Made by a program: the position numbers and the translations under genes. Shown here one piece after another: positions 10,871-22,414 of a DNA stretch of 64,000 nt; position 1 is the stretch's first letter, and every line of letters begins with the position of its first letter. The DNA is from Cavia porcellus (Eukaryota; Chordata; Mammalia; Rodentia; Caviidae), in contig NW_026947507.1 in assembly GCF_034190915.1 (NCBI RefSeq), positions 35,048,501 to 35,112,500 on the forward strand, read 5' to 3'. The notes below the pieces were generated by a model. The model was not told where the DNA came from, ran no database searches, and was given only the letters and a program-made list of their open reading frames with translations.

Positions 10871-12060
10871 TCCCATACAGCTGGGCTGTGAGGAGGACAC
10901 CAAGTGATATTGCTTTAGCAACTTGCTAGAGACATAAAAAAAAAAAAAACAGGACTTGTAGTCAACAAACATTGAAAAGGTTGGGGTAGGGGCTTTGAAC
11001 TTCTCTGGGGCCACATGGAACCCCAGCAAGAATGTGAGCAAGGTTGGGGGTCCTCCAACAGAGTCAGCATTTCCTCAGGTGCACTGGCCCCAAGGGGCTC
11101 TGGAGTAAGGTTGTCCTGTGGGAGCCTATTAGGGCCAAGATGGATTGGCAGACCATGGTCATCTGACAAATGACAGTCCAGATCACCAAATCCCTAGCTA
11201 TTTTAACATACATTTGACCTGCATGTGGGCTCCCAATAGCAGCCACTGAAGCATGTCAAGCATAACTAGGCAACCCCCAAGGGTGACCCAGACACCTCAA
11301 CTCAAATCAAGAAGGGTGGCCTCTTGGAGGGAGCAGGCCACGTGGGCTCCATGCTGAGCTAGACCTGAGGCCCTCGGAGGCCGGATGTCACCAAGCAGGG
11401 AACCCCACTAGGTTGGGTAAGGGGCATCAGGAAGCCAGCTTCCCCAACCAGGTAGGCACACACACTGTACTGTGACAGGTGCCTGGGAGGGCCCCATTCA
11501 AGTCCACACTGGCAGCATGTACAGATACTGTTGGTCTTAGGAGCTCACCTCCCATTGAGACTGGGGTGTCGCTCTCTCACATCAACCAGGTCTTGTCCTC
11601 TGCAACTCCACATAGGCTAGGCCACTGCTGATGCCCTTGAGACTCCACCAACCTGCTCAGCCCAAAACAGCCCCTTGTGCCCACCTCCCACGGCTTCACT
11701 CCCTCCTTCCTCTGCTTTCCTACATATGCGGCCCTAAATTCTGTGTTCCAGGCATGTGTGTGTGCATGAGTGTGCATATGTGTATGGCCTGCCTAACCAA
11801 TCACTTCAGCAGAAAACCCACGATAGCGCATGGTACGGTGGTAGGAGGGCAGCTCAGTGGAATGAAAGGCTGAGCAGGAGCCCAGGCCACACCTCCACAG
11901 TGCCACATGTCCCCTGTCATGGTACTGACGGATGATTATTTCACTGTCTAACCCTCAAGGAGATCACAGAACCACAACCCACAAACTGCGCTGTCCTCAT
12001 CCGCCAAGATATCCCCAGAATCTCACATAACACCGTGCATGTGACCTGTGGAGCATGACA

Positions 12061-12138
12061 GGTGGGTGGGTGGGTGGGTAAATAGATGAAAGGAAGGAAG
12101 GAACAAAGGAAGGAAGGAAGGAAGGAAGGAAGGAAGGA
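12061..12138. repeat. (GGGT)n and (GGAA)n microsatellites
   Basis: A GGTG/GGGT run (12061-12078) is followed after a short spacer by GGAA tetranucleotides (12091-12138), interrupted once by an ACAAA segment. Tandem GGAA tracts can bind ETS factors in general; nothing here shows that this one does. Confidence 0.95.
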
Positions 12139-12154
12139 CAAACAAAGGGATATC

Positions 12155-12330
12155 AGAGGCTTTGGAGTCCAATGCAGACTTGAAATGGTGTTCCACCACC
12201 AATCAGCTATGTGATCTTAGATACGTGGTCTAACCTCTCTAAAAACACAAATGTCAATATTTCATTGTGTAGGACTCCAGTAAGACAGGAAGAGAACTGG
12301 TCAGCACACTCCCTGGCAATTAGCAGACAC
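12155..12330 (+). repeat. MIR SINE
   Basis: A MIR core is visible: a TTTGGAGTCCAATGCAGACT start, then ATCAGCTATGTGATCTTAG and TAACCTCTCT. It is an ancient, diverged copy. Confidence 0.65.
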
Positions 12331-12610
12331 CTGGTAAAGGGGAACTATTATACCACTCCTGTACTCCTGTGGTGTGGTGTCGAGTACAATACCTGTAACA
12401 GGTGTTTCATACTTGCAAGATGAATTCTTAAATGACTAAATGGACAAAGAACAACCTCACCAGCTCCCCTCTGCCTCTTGGGTCTCTGACCTAACAGAGG
12501 ACTCTCAGTGTTCTCCCTGGTCCACTGTACAGATCTCATATGGCTCCTAACACCACAATGCTTCCCCAAGCCCTCAGCCCACTCGACTCCCATGGCTGCA
12601 GAACCCTCAC

Positions 12611-12783
12611 CTGGACAGATGTGCAAGTGGTGATGACGCTGGTCCCCAGGCTGGTGCTGTCACTGAGGTCATCTGGCAAAGAAGGAGTCTTATCCACCCG
12701 AGGGGCCTGGGTGGCCTGGAATGAGGGGCTCTTGGGGGACACGTTCACATCTGTGCCATTGCCAAAGGCCTGGATGGCGTTTC
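12611..12783 (-). CDS. GFRA2: GFRA2 coding exon 7: end of D3 and stalk
   Basis: This is a 173-nt exon with acceptor TTCACCAG and donor GTGAGG. It completes the arginine (C|GA) and encodes 57 codons beginning NAIQAFGNGTDVNVSPKSPS and ending TTCTSVQ. It covers the close of D3 and the serine-, threonine- and proline-rich stalk that leads toward the membrane anchor. NGT is an N-glycosylation sequon. The block PSLPDDLSDSTSLGTSVITT is characteristic of GFRA2. The flanking phases are 1 and 0. Confidence 0.97.
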
Positions 12784-14903
12784 CTGGTGAATGGAGGAAC
12801 AGACACATGGAGAAATCAGGACCTGCTTCCCTCCCTGCTGTCCCAGCTCCTCTTCCCCACAGCTCTTCCCTGGAACAACCTAGAAGCTGGGGACAGACGA
12901 TAACACACCTAATTTAACGTTGCAGGGACTCTTTTCCAGACCTGCAAAAGTTCACATCTAGAGGGGAAAATGACAAGAGACCAGACAGGAAAAGGCACAA
13001 ATCAGAATGGAATAAATGCACATGATGAGGATTGCAGGAAAGGAAAGGGAGAAAGGAAGGAAGTGTGAAGAGTAAAGTCTAATCCTGGAGGGAGAAGAGC
13101 CTGTGCCAAGAGTGACAGGGCCCAGTGTGCCACAATCTCTCCTGGGAAAGCTTCGCCCTGTGCCCCCGCTACCCGAGCACAGGCTGTCACACTCACTTGC
13201 CGTGTTGAGTGCTTCCAGGTCCCTACTGCTGGCATCTCAAGGGCTCCAGAGCAGCCCTCCTCCCATCAGCTTCCCTGGGGCAGTGTCTGCACCTCCATGC
13301 TGTCATCTGGCACTGGGGGCTGCTCACACTAAGCTCCAGGCCTAAAACTCGATCCTATAGAAGAGTCTTCACCTGCATCTCCCAAATGCACTCAAGGCTG
13401 CCAGTCTAACCCTGCACTGGGCATTTTTTCCCACCATTGCCAACAACTTTCTCCTCTGCATTGCTGATCCCGAAGATGTCATCTCTATCTATCCAGGTCC
13501 CCCAAGACAGAAATCCAGAGGAACAGCAGCAGGCCACTCCATGGTGCCTCCCCAGCCACCCACCCACCTGCAATGAATAAGACCATCTCCTGAAGATCTC
13601 TGCACTCCGTCTTGTCATCATTCCCCTCCCACCACATGTTCACAGTCATCACCATCCTTTCCCATGAGCATCAACTACAGCCTACTTATGGGACTCTTTT
13701 ATTGGGCCACCCATCAGAATCATATCCCCAACTTCAATCTGGCAGATCATCTGCTGGCATCCTTCAGTCACCCTGTATCCGTTGCCATCTAAAGGACCCA
13801 AAAATCCAAAGCCTTCAGGTCTTCAAGAGGAAGAGGCTCTGTCTGTCTAGATAACCACCATCCCAGTCACCTTCAGTGCTATGTAGCAAGACTAAGTACT
13901 TTGCAGTTCCCTGAACAAAATCATCTTGTATAGAGGCCTGGACCCTGCCAGGATAGACCAGGAGCCCCCCTGCCTCTTCAACTGACTAATGCCCAACTGT
14001 CTTCAAGGAATACAGTCTTTGAGAACTCTTGGGGCCATCCTCCTCCTGGTTGGTGTGGTGGCCCCGCCAGAGCCCCTGAAAAGCCCCATGCAGAACTCGA
14101 CCCTCATACCCCTCACTCTGTACTGCGATCACAGCCAACCCTCAGTTTACCTCCACCAGGCTGCATGGTCCTCAGGGTCAGGCCCTGGAACCTCTACCTC
14201 CAAATTCCCAGTGCCAAACAGAAATGAAGGAGGAAGATGGATGGACAGACAGACGGGAAAAAGAAAAGAAAGAGGGAAGAGACCTGCAGAGGGAGTGTCC
14301 AGCAAGGGGTGTCAACTGCACAGGTCACAGCAGAGTGAGCTTGACTATGGCTCAACCCTCTCCAGATTTTGGATGAGGAGTCATTTAAAAGAAAGTTACA
14401 GATTCCAGGAGAAATACTTGTTAAAAGGAAAGGTGGCAGGTGCCCGAGAGCCTTATGGGAGGGCTCAGTCTCCAAAGGAGCCTGGCCGAAGCTGTCAGAG
14501 TAACAGAAACTTTCCAGGTGTGGTGGTTCATGCTTGTAACCCCAGCACTTGGGAGGCTGATGCAGGAGGCTCACTATGAACTTGAGGCCATCCTGGATTA
14601 CATAGTGAGTTCAAGGCCAGCAAAAACTACATAGTAAGACCCTGCCTCAAAACAAAATCAAAAACTTTGTCCTTGGTTTGACGTAGCTCAAGAACTCTGC
14701 TAGTAAACTGAGGCAGATCAACTAACAGCTCTACTGTGAATCTGCAGGAGCTGAAGACCTAGGGTCCCCTCACAGAGAGTATCCAGGGTGACCGTCACAA
14801 AGGAAGGAGCAGCAAATAGTCAGGGAAGGCAAGTCTAGGGTCCCCTCTCAGGTAGAAGTGGGAAGCAGGGTGCCCCGGGCACCTGGGGTGGGGAGAGACT
14901 CAC
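12784..14903 (-). other. GFRA2 intron 6
   Basis: A 2.12-kb intron between exon 6 (GTGAGT donor) and exon 7 (CCAG acceptor). It contains one B1 SINE (14514-14666). The remaining sequence looks unique; a C/T-rich part at about 13590-13830 may be an old L2 fragment but I cannot support that firmly. Confidence 0.85.
14514..14666 (+). mobile_element. B1 SINE
   Basis: This is a 7SL-derived monomeric B1: CCAGGTGTGGTGGTTCATGC start, A and B box-like segments, AGCACTTGGGAGGCTGATGC, an internal duplicated segment (ACATAGTGAGTTCAAGGCCA followed by ACATAGTAAGACCCTGCCTC), and an A-rich tail. The internal duplication is typical of modern rodent B1. Possible short target duplication AAACTTT lies on both sides. 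Confidence 0.85.
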
Positions 14904-15044
14904 GGAGGCACGGGTTCTCGGTGAAGTCCCTCAGGAACTTCTCACACTCCTCTTCCATGTTCCCACTGCCGCGACAGCTGCACCAGGGTGACACCACGAT
15001 ACTGGTGGGGCTGGAGTCCACGTAGTTGGGGGTCATATCAAACC
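14904..15044 (-). CDS. GFRA2: GFRA2 coding exon 6: D3, second part
   Basis: This is a 141-nt exon with acceptor CTGCCCAG and donor GTGAGT. It completes the glycine (G|GG), then encodes 46 codons starting FDMTPNYVDSSPTSIVVSPW and ending in TENPCL, plus the first base of an arginine codon. It contains four cysteines, including the WCSC pair and the EEEC motif of D3. Both flanking introns are phase 1, so skipping the exon would keep the frame but remove 47 residues from D3. The protein would probably fold poorly; that is inference. Confidence 0.97.
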
Positions 15045-15756
15045 CTGGGCAGGTAGAGAGGGTGGGGGGGGAGAAAGAGGAGCAGGAGAGCCTTTCCTCT
15101 GAGCCCTCAGATGTCAGGCATAACAGGAAGGGGAGTCCCCCTGCCCCCGACACACCCACACAACCCATCCCGCCACCCTAATTAAGCACTATTATCCCAG
15201 GGACCTCGATCTGCTGGGACAAAGGGCCAAGGCTTCGAGGACACCAGGCTCCTCATCACCAGGACAAGGACGACCCTGCAGACCCGTCCATCCCAGACCA
15301 CACCCTTCCTTGCGCCCTCACCAACAAGCAGAGCGGGCCTAGCTCTGGAGTCAGGGAGACAAAGTGCCCATACTGGGTTAGGTCTCAATGCCAGGGTCTA
15401 CCAGCTGGCTGAACCTGGGCAACTATTCTATTACTCTAACCTCAGCCTCCCCATCTGTTAAATGGAAATCTATACCTTTCTAGTAAGACATGCAGGGAGA
15501 ACCCAGTAAGACAGGACCCAGAACGTCAGAACTATGCAACAGATGTCTCCATTTCTTAAAAGACCTCTGGGGCCTTCCCTGATCCTCTCTTTCATAAAGA
15601 GCTGGCTCCCCGTTAGCCCCATCAACCGCTCTGTCTGAGTCTGCCACAGAGAAAGCTGAGCTCAGCCTGACTCCCTCCAGCATGGTCCCTGACACCTGCC
15701 CTACAATGTTGGGACAACAAGAGGTGACGGCAAGTGCAGACGATGCAAGAACTTAC
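15045..15756 (-). other. GFRA2 intron 5
   Basis: A 712-bp intron with GTAAGT donor and CCCAG acceptor. It contains one MIR (15345-15530). No other feature is recognised. Confidence 0.85.
15345..15530 (+). repeat. MIR SINE
   Basis: The order matches MIR: TAGCTCTGGAGTCAGGGAGA, then CTGAACCTGGGCAACTATTC, then CCCCATCTGTTAAATGGAAA. Ancient and diverged, within intron 5. Confidence 0.7.
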
Positions 15757-15866
15757 CGATCATGCCCGCATAGGAGCCCAGACACGCCTGGTAGTTGTCT
15801 GCAGGACAGCTGGTGAGCGTGCGATAGGAGGCTCGACAGTTGGTGTGGAAGTCCGCCAGCCGGGAC
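15757..15866 (-). CDS. GFRA2: GFRA2 coding exon 5: D3, first part
   Basis: This is a 110-nt exon preceded by a TGACACAG acceptor and followed by a GTAAGT donor. It completes the split arginine (CG|G), encodes 36 codons beginning SRLADFHTNCRASYRTLTSC and ending GSYAGMI, and gives the first base of a glycine codon. It carries three cysteines of domain D3, which helps form the compact D2-D3 unit of GFR-alpha proteins. It is too short to form an ATG-initiated open frame of its own and is recognised by similarity. The 37.6-kb intron 4 separates it from exon 4. Confidence 0.97.
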
Positions 15867-16174
15867 CTGTGTCAGCAGAAGACCCGACAGAAGACAGGAG
15901 TTCAGGGTGGCAGCCTTCACACTCCCCAGCCCAGCCAGGGGCAGAGAAGCTCCTCCCTGCTGCACCCCAGGCTGGGCTGAGGATGCCATAAAGACAGAAA
16001 AGGGACAGTGGGGGGCCAAAGGCTGAGGGCCATGAGCTGTGAGCAAGCTGAAGACAGAAAAGCTCAGTTACAAACAAAAAGGGCCCAAGAACCAAGAAGG
16101 CACAGCAACACCATGCTCTCAATGCCTCTGTCTGCAGGAAAGACTGAGGCTGGGCAAGCAGAGCGCCCGGCCTG

Positions 16175-16330
16175 GGCTGGAGAGCTGGGCTCTGCTTTAT
16201 GCTTGGCCACGCTGCTGGGTGATTCTACCCAAGTTCTTGACACATCATTCTTCCCACTTGAAAAATGGATCCAATATCCCCGCCCCATCCACCTCATGGG
16301 ATCTATCTGAGGCTCAAAGGAACCAGCCCA
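16175..16330 (+). repeat. MIR SINE
   Basis: A diverged MIR: AGAGCTGGGCTCTGCTTTAT, then a CTTGACACATCATTC block and ACTTGAAAAATGGATCCAAT. Limits are approximate. Confidence 0.55.
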
Positions 16331-17514
16331 GAGAGCAGGAGGAGAGTCTAGAGGCATCTCGCAGGTGTTCCTGCCCGGCTCTTAGGTATGACATCAGAGC
16401 AAAGCCACCTGCCGCCTTTCCACCACCTCCCCAAGCCCTTCTGGCAGCACCAGCCCTATCCTTCCCTGGGGACAGCAGCCAGCCACCACCCATTCCTCTG
16501 ACACTGCAGCTGTGCATGGCTCTGTGCTCCCCATTCAGCCAGGAGCTGCTATGTCTGTCCTCTGGTCCCCAGCCCCAGAGCAGGACAGAACATGTTACAT
16601 GGAGCACCAGACATCCACATCTAATACTCATGCCGGCTTCCATTCTGTCCCCCTCCTGCCCCAAGGCTCTGGCAGGGGCATTAGCCTGGGCCAGAAGGAT
16701 GCTCCTCTACCTGCCATCAAACAGCAATCATCACCTCCTACAGGTGACTGCACATAGCCAACTGGCCTCTGTATAACATCCTGAGTCTTGCAAAGCTTAG
16801 AGAACTGATTACAAGGTCTTGTCACTGGCATTTTCCCAGTAATGGTCACAGAGCAGGACCTTAGAAACCAGTGTCAGCCAGGATTCACAGGGAGGACCTG
16901 GGTCACCCAGGCTCCTGGCAAATAGAGGACCTCACAAAGCAAGCCTCAAATTTACCCCAAAGTCAGCTCCCCTGGTTCTCCTCTGGAACTGTGCCCATCT
17001 GAGAAAGGCATATGTAGACAGGGGACAAGAGGCGGCGAGACACTTAGCTGGTCTAAGTGATGAGACAGCCTAGGTTTACCAGGGATCGTTTTGGTATGGA
17101 GAGGACCTGTCACCATGCAGGCCCACAGCCCAAGGTACCAGGAGGACTCTGTCAACCTCTGGACAAATTCCAGCTTTCCTGGAGGCCCCGCAGTGCTGGG
17201 AAGGGATTTGGGAGGGAGGACACCACTGCAGGCATCAGATCCCTCTGAGGCCTCCTGTGTGCCTCAGCCCCCTGCAGCCGACGGGAGATCAAAGACTACA
17301 GAGACAGGCGCTTGTGACTCAGCTCTGCCTTCTCAATGGGGACCAAGGGCAAGTCCCTTGCTTTGCAGGCACTGAGTGCCTAATTCAGCAAATGAATGAA
17401 AAGGACTCTTGATTTATCACCGAAGTGCACCTTCCTGGTCTAAGAGGGTGAAAAACTTCTTAAGGAGCATGGGGAGAAAGGTTACCCAAAAATGCTACTG
17501 CACCATACATTTTA

Positions 17515-18515
17515 AAATGGTTAAAATAGCAAATAAATATATGAAAAAATGGTCAACATCAATGGTCATTTGGGAAATGCAAATTAAAACAACACTGAAA
17601 TTCCATCTCACCCCAGAAAGAATGGCCAAGATCAAGAAATCAACCAATAACAAATGCTGGAGGGGCTGTGGGGAAAAAGGAACCCTTCTGCATTGTTGGT
17701 GGGAGTGTAGACTGGTGTAACCACTGTGGAAATCAGTGTGGCGACTCCTCAAAAATCTGGGATTGGAGATGCCATTTGACCCAGCTATTCCACTTCTGGG
17801 CATTTTCCCAGAAGAACTGAAAACATCATAAGACAGTGATATATGAGCACCCATATTTATAGCAACACAATTTGTAATAGCCAGATCTTAGAAACAACCC
17901 AAGTGCCCATCAATCAAGGAATGGATAAAAAAAGATGTGGTATTTTTATACAATGGATTATTACTTAGCTATAAATAAAAGATTGCATTGAGACTTCTGT
18001 AAGTAAATGGATGTAACTTGAGACCATACTCATAAGTGAAATAAATCAAACTCACATGTGTAAATACCATATTGTCTCTCTGGTGTAAGAAACTAAAAAA
18101 CTATATATGATCCAAAATCTACAGTACATACTGTGTAAGGGTAAGAAACTACTCAAAAAGGAAAAAATAACTGGGACAGGTGAAAGGAGGAAAGAAGGAA
18201 GGGAAAGGGAAAGACATAAATTTGCATATATATGCATAAGATAGCTAAAATGACTACACTACTAATTGTATTAGCCATAGGAAAGGAACAGTCAGTATTC
18301 ATATGATTAGAACAACTTTACATGACTATTTCTGTCATTCTAAGCAACCCTTTTGAAGGTGACAATCTGCAATATTACAACCACTGTCAAATTCCTGCCA
18401 TCTTGCTTTGTAAATGCACACTGTTATTACATTGGATTGGTTATTGTTTATTTGTCTCTTTTGTTTTTTGATTTTACTGTATCTTTTTCTCTTAAATAAG
18501 TAAATGGTTAAAATA
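17515..18515 (+). mobile_element. 5'-truncated L1 LINE with target-site duplication
   Basis: The body (17529-18501, about 970 bp) has the classic L1 3' region: GAAATGCAAATTAAAACAAC, ATTCCATCTCACCCCAGAAA, GGTGGGAGTGTAGACTGGTG, CCACTTCTGGGCATTTTCCC and AATGGATAAAAAAAGATGTG. A perfect 14-base direct repeat, AAATGGTTAAAATA, flanks it at 17515-17528 and 18502-18515 and is read as the target duplication. The 3' end is an AAAT-rich segment rather than a long poly(A). Only the C-terminal remnant of ORF2 is present and it is not intact, so the copy cannot mobilise. Confidence 0.85.
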
Positions 18516-18544
18516 TTAAAGTATATATTATTTTGTCACCTTGA

Positions 18545-18653
18545 TTTTTTTTTTTTTTTGTCTTTTTCGTTTTTATCGGTACCAGGGATCGAACTCACGA
18601 CTGCCTGCTTGCAAGGCAGGCACTTATGCCGCTGAGCTAGATCCCCAGCCCCC
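18545..18653 (-). mobile_element. ID SINE (tRNA-derived)
   Basis: On the minus strand this reads GGGGCTGGGGATCTAGCTCA, CGGCATAAGTGCCTGCCTTG, GTTCGATCCCTGGTACC, then an A-rich tail (the plus-strand T run at 18545-18559). The internal A and B box positions match the tRNA-Ala-derived ID family. CACCTTGAT before and CACCGTGAT after suggest an imperfect target duplication beside the L1 tail. Confidence 0.85.
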
Positions 18654-18717
18654 CACCGTGATCTTTTTAAATGTGCCTTTACATCCATCTTTATCATTTA
18701 CTCTCTGTGAAAAAATC

Positions 18718-18870
18718 TGTCTGACAAGCAATTATTATTATCCCACTTGACAGATGAGAAAACTGAGCCCCAGAGAGGGTGAATTAGGTGAAGAACACAA
18801 AGTTTGAAAGCAGTGGGTCCAAGAGCCAGACTCAGAACTCTAGCAGTAGGCAGATACTCTTCCTGGCAGG
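18718..18870 (-). repeat. MIR SINE, antisense
   Basis: The plus strand shows the reverse MIR core: TATTATCCCACTTGACAGAT, GAGAAAACTGAGCCCCAGAG and later AGAGCCAGACTCAGAACTCT. Confidence 0.65.
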
Positions 18871-19254
18871 CCCCACAGCTCCCATGTGGAAATGAGCAGT
18901 CCTGGGCCCTTTCAGAGCCCTCCTCCTCACCTCTGTAAAGGCAATGTCACCATCCACAAAGAAGGAAATATGGGGTCATCTCTGCCTTCATTCCCGCACA
19001 CTCCTGTACCCTCTGTCTCCTCACTGCCCAACCTCAAAACAGAAAAAGCAACGTTTCCAGCCATGTCTCTACCCTCTGCAGGACAAGACTTGCCCCTGAC
19101 CATTAAAGCCAGCATCTGTCCCACTCTGCAAGGGGGAACTGGAAGAAGATGGGGTAGAAAAACCGTCTCTGCCTGTATCCTGCGCTTTAGAGACCTAACA
19201 TGTAGACTAAGAGCGGGCAGAGACTGATGGGATTGGGAGACAAAACAAGATCTC

Positions 19255-19700
19255 TTGTGAGTTGAACTGAGGCCCTTCCAAAAGCCTATTGAAGTCCTCT
19301 GAACCCCTGGTAGCTGTGAATGTGGCCTTGTTGGAAATAAAGTCTCTGCAGATGTAATCAAGTTAAGATGAAGTCAGTAGATTAAGTGGGCTCTGTGTCC
19401 AGTGAGCGTCCTCATAAGAGAAGGGACACAGACATAGAGAATGCCTTGGGCCAGTACAGGCAGCGACCAGACAGACACATCTGCAAGCCAGATAGCACCT
19501 GGGACTGCCAGCAACACAGAAGCCAAGAGAGAGGCATCAAACAGTCTCTGGGTTTTGGGGAAGAGCATGGTCCTGCCTTGACTTCCGGTTCTGGCCTCCT
19601 GTCCTGTGACAGATTTCTGTTTGTCCTGTGAGAGAGGATTTCTGTTTGAAGCTGCCCGGCTTCTGGTACTTTGTTACAGAAGGTGCAGGAAACAAGGCAA
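19255..19700 (+). mobile_element. MLT1-type LTR (ERVL-MaLR)
   Basis: The order of segments follows the MLT1 LTR: GAAGTCCTCTGAACCCCTGG, GTGAATGTGGCCTTGTTGGA, GTCTCTGCAGATGTAATCAA, AGTTAAGATGAAGTCAGTAG, TCCTCATAAGAGAAGGGACA and, at the end, TTCTGGTACTTTGTTACAGA. It is an old solitary LTR without viral coding sequence, in the sense opposite to GFRA2. Confidence 0.8.
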
Positions 19701-20486
19701 TGGTTTTGAAAACGTTACTGTTTCCTGTGGCCAACTCTCCCTGGAAGGAGCCAAGGGGGTATGATCAGGCACCATCACTGAGCAGGGCTGCAGGTGAGCA
19801 GGATGAAGCCTGGACACAGCTCCTGTAGGGTGTGGCCCCTGAGACAGGGAGAGGATGGTCCCCATCTGGTGGTCCTTGCTCCAGCCACATGACTAACAGG
19901 CTGAAGACGGGAATGGCATGGATGTTGACACAGTGTCAGAAGGGATCCAAGCCACAGGCAAGGAGTCCTTATGCTCACTCCTGGGGGACAACACTGCCTG
20001 CCACAGCAGACCTCAGCTCCACCTCAATTTCATGTGTTTGAAGCCTGTAAAATGGCTCCAACCCCTCTGGGGCACACAGGAGCTTACACCCCTCTGGCTC
20101 TTTAGTCAAGAATCGGAGGGCCTTGGCTGGCTCGCCATTCATAGGCTCTCTCAAAATGTCACCAGCTCCACAGGCTGGAGAAGAAAGAGGACATGTGCAG
20201 GGAGAAGGTGACAACAGCCCCTTCGGGAATCCAGAATATTTCCCTGCTGGACCCCAGAGAGGCCAGGCATGAGGAGGAGAGGCAGAAGCACAGGTGACAA
20301 GTGAGGAGAGAGCCCAAATAGGAAGCAGGCTGACCAGAGGGGGCTCCTCGATGAGTGGAGAGAGGGCTGATCCCGCTGCTGGGAGAGGAAAGAGCATCTG
20401 TCACGAGGTTGTGCTCAGTCCCCGGCTGCAGCTGTGTGGCTGTGGGCTGGCCTGTTGTGTCTCTAGGGCTCAGTGTCCTCTTCTGC

Positions 20487-20790
20487 CACGGTTAGGGTCA
20501 GCTTGATTGGCTTGTGAACCACTCAGGGATTAAAGATTAAAGCACACTCTGGGTGTGTCTAGGTCCCCTGGGAACTGTATCTGCCCGTCACCCCCTTCAC
20601 TCTGGCACTGTTCCCTGCCTCTGCTTCCAAGTCACCGTGAACTAAGCAGCTCTTCACCGTGCCCTTCCGCCATGACACTCCTGCCACAGAGCTGGTTTAC
20701 CATGGACTGATCCCCTTGAAATTGTGTGTGTCGGGTCTCCTGACCCACTGATGAGAAAGCTATTACACCAGCACACAGACAGCGGGGCCA
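20487..20790 (+). mobile_element. ERVL-MaLR-like LTR fragment
   Basis: It shares the middle and 3' layout of the LTR at 44215: TCTTCACCGTGCCCTTCCGC, CCATGGACTGATCCCCTTGA, GTGTCGGGTCTCCTGACCCA and GATGAGAAAGCTATTACACC. The 5' boundary is uncertain. No internal viral genes are present. Confidence 0.55.
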
Positions 20791-22126
20791 AATCTGCCTG
20801 TCTCCACACAGGGCTGCTATAATGAAGAGCCAGCGAGACTGTGTGTGATAGAGAGCTCGGAAAGAGCAGCGCCTGGGTACACAGTCATCATCGCTGTCTT
20901 CCTTCCCGACATACACGTCTGTCCCAGCACTGTGCCTGCTCCTGCCAAGTGCAAACAGGAAACAGCTTTTCCTGGTGTCTCCCAAAGGAAAACAGCACCC
21001 ATTCTCCCTGTGCTGAGGCCTCTACGGCCCACCCAGAGCAGCATGAGTACATCAGGGAGAGACGGTCACTCAAGTCACTGCCAGGCTTCAGAGGCAGGCA
21101 GCTGGTCCCCAAGCTCACTCTGGCCTCTGATCCACCCACCCTGCAGCCCTCTCCATGCCCACCAAGGAGACAGGAAGGAGCAGCAAAGGCCCTGGAAGCC
21201 CCGTCTGCTGGCTGCAGGTGACCTGGGGGGACAGCACCATCTCATGACCTGTGCCGTGGCCTGCTTCCTTCCCAGCAGGGCCGTGGTGGTGCCAAGCCCA
21301 AGAGAGGAGACCATTCACAGTGAAGGGAGGGGGCCACGGGCTTAGACCAGCACGCACTGAGGGGAAGGCAAGCGGCTGGCCTTCTGTTCGTCCATTTCTC
21401 CATTCTGGGCACCAAGGCAGCCTTGGCAAGCGAGAGTGACAAATGGAGCCATTTAGGAGGTTGCCACATCCAAGTCTCCGGGAGGCCTTTGATTGCTCAA
21501 GCTTCTCCCCGCCTCTCCAAGCACGGTTAGATCCACAGTAGCAGGCTCCCTCTGTCAGCATCAGAAACCAAGCGGTGTCAATTTCCTTCAAGGCCTTGAC
21601 GCATTCCAGCTCCAGCCATGGTGGGAATTGGCTGCATGAACACTCCAGCCCATGCCTGGGAGGCACCACTCTCCAAGGCAAGTGTTACCCTTCCATCATC
21701 CACGGCCAGCCAGCTGCTACGCCTGCACCATCCCTTGGCCAGATGTCACTCTTCCCCATACATTGGGAGGTCATTGGCCCCTTGTACTCCATTTCTGCTG
21801 CCAAAACAGACCTCTCCTGGATCCGTCCCATTGCCCTGCAGAGCCCCAGAACAGACACGGCATGAAAGAATCATAAGAAGGAGAGACCAGTAAGCGAATA
21901 ACCAGAGAGAGTAAAAGCAGGAAGCCAGCAAGAAAACTGAAGTGCACCAAGCCAAGCGCCTCCCCGCTGAGACCGAGCCAAGACTGCCAAGGGAGCCCGG
22001 GGCAGCAGGTGGATCGGTCCAAACAGCACAAGCCCTCTTTGGGCCCATTTCCCCAGCAACTGCAGCCTATTCAATCCCAGGAAAGCAGCAGCAGGCAAGA
22101 GAAAGAACCTGACCCCCAGTTACAGA

Positions 22127-22225
22127 AAAGGTTACCATATTAAATGCAGAACATCCAGCTAGTTTGAATTCTAAATAAATTATGAATTTTAATAGAAGTT
22201 CATTAGGCCATACTTAAACCAAACA
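22127..22225 (+). repeat. Ancient interspersed repeat, possibly a DNA transposon
   Basis: The series GGTTACCATATTAAATGCAG, CATCCAGCTAGTTTGAATTC and AATTATGAATTTTAATAG resembles a widespread mammalian repeat containing the CCCAGTTAAATTTGAATTTC motif. The family name is not certain. Confidence 0.4.
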
Positions 22226-22414
22226 GTTCTCTGGATCTGGAATTCAAAAGACCCTGGGCATCCTACATTGTGATTTTCTTTTAAGCTCTGCCAACCCTGT
22301 TTGATGAGCACAGGTGTCCCCAGCCAAGAAAAAGGGGCAGGGCTGGGCACACGAAGATCAACTCACATGGACGGAAATCAATCAGCTCTGGGGGAGAAGC
22401 CACTTCCTTTAAGT

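Larger units (their letters stand above)
4037..12610 (-). other. GFRA2 intron 7
   Basis: An 8.57-kb intron bounded by GTGAGG and CACAG. Outside an L2 tail (4347-4462), a MIR-like piece (6241-6330), an LTR (10517-10870), a GGAA microsatellite and a MIR (12155-12330), most of it is unassigned single-copy-looking sequence. C-rich tracts between about 7400 and 8250 are open in several frames but show no splice-supported coding content. Confidence 0.85.

Noticed and set aside
16039..16776. A 245-codon plus-strand frame, the longest in the window
   Set aside because: It crosses a MIR SINE and C-rich intron sequence, has low-complexity Pro/Ser/Leu content and no recognisable domain.
17409..17720. 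A 103-codon plus-strand frame as a gene
   Set aside because: From about 17535 on it is decayed L1 ORF2 C-terminal sequence; upstream is chance frame.
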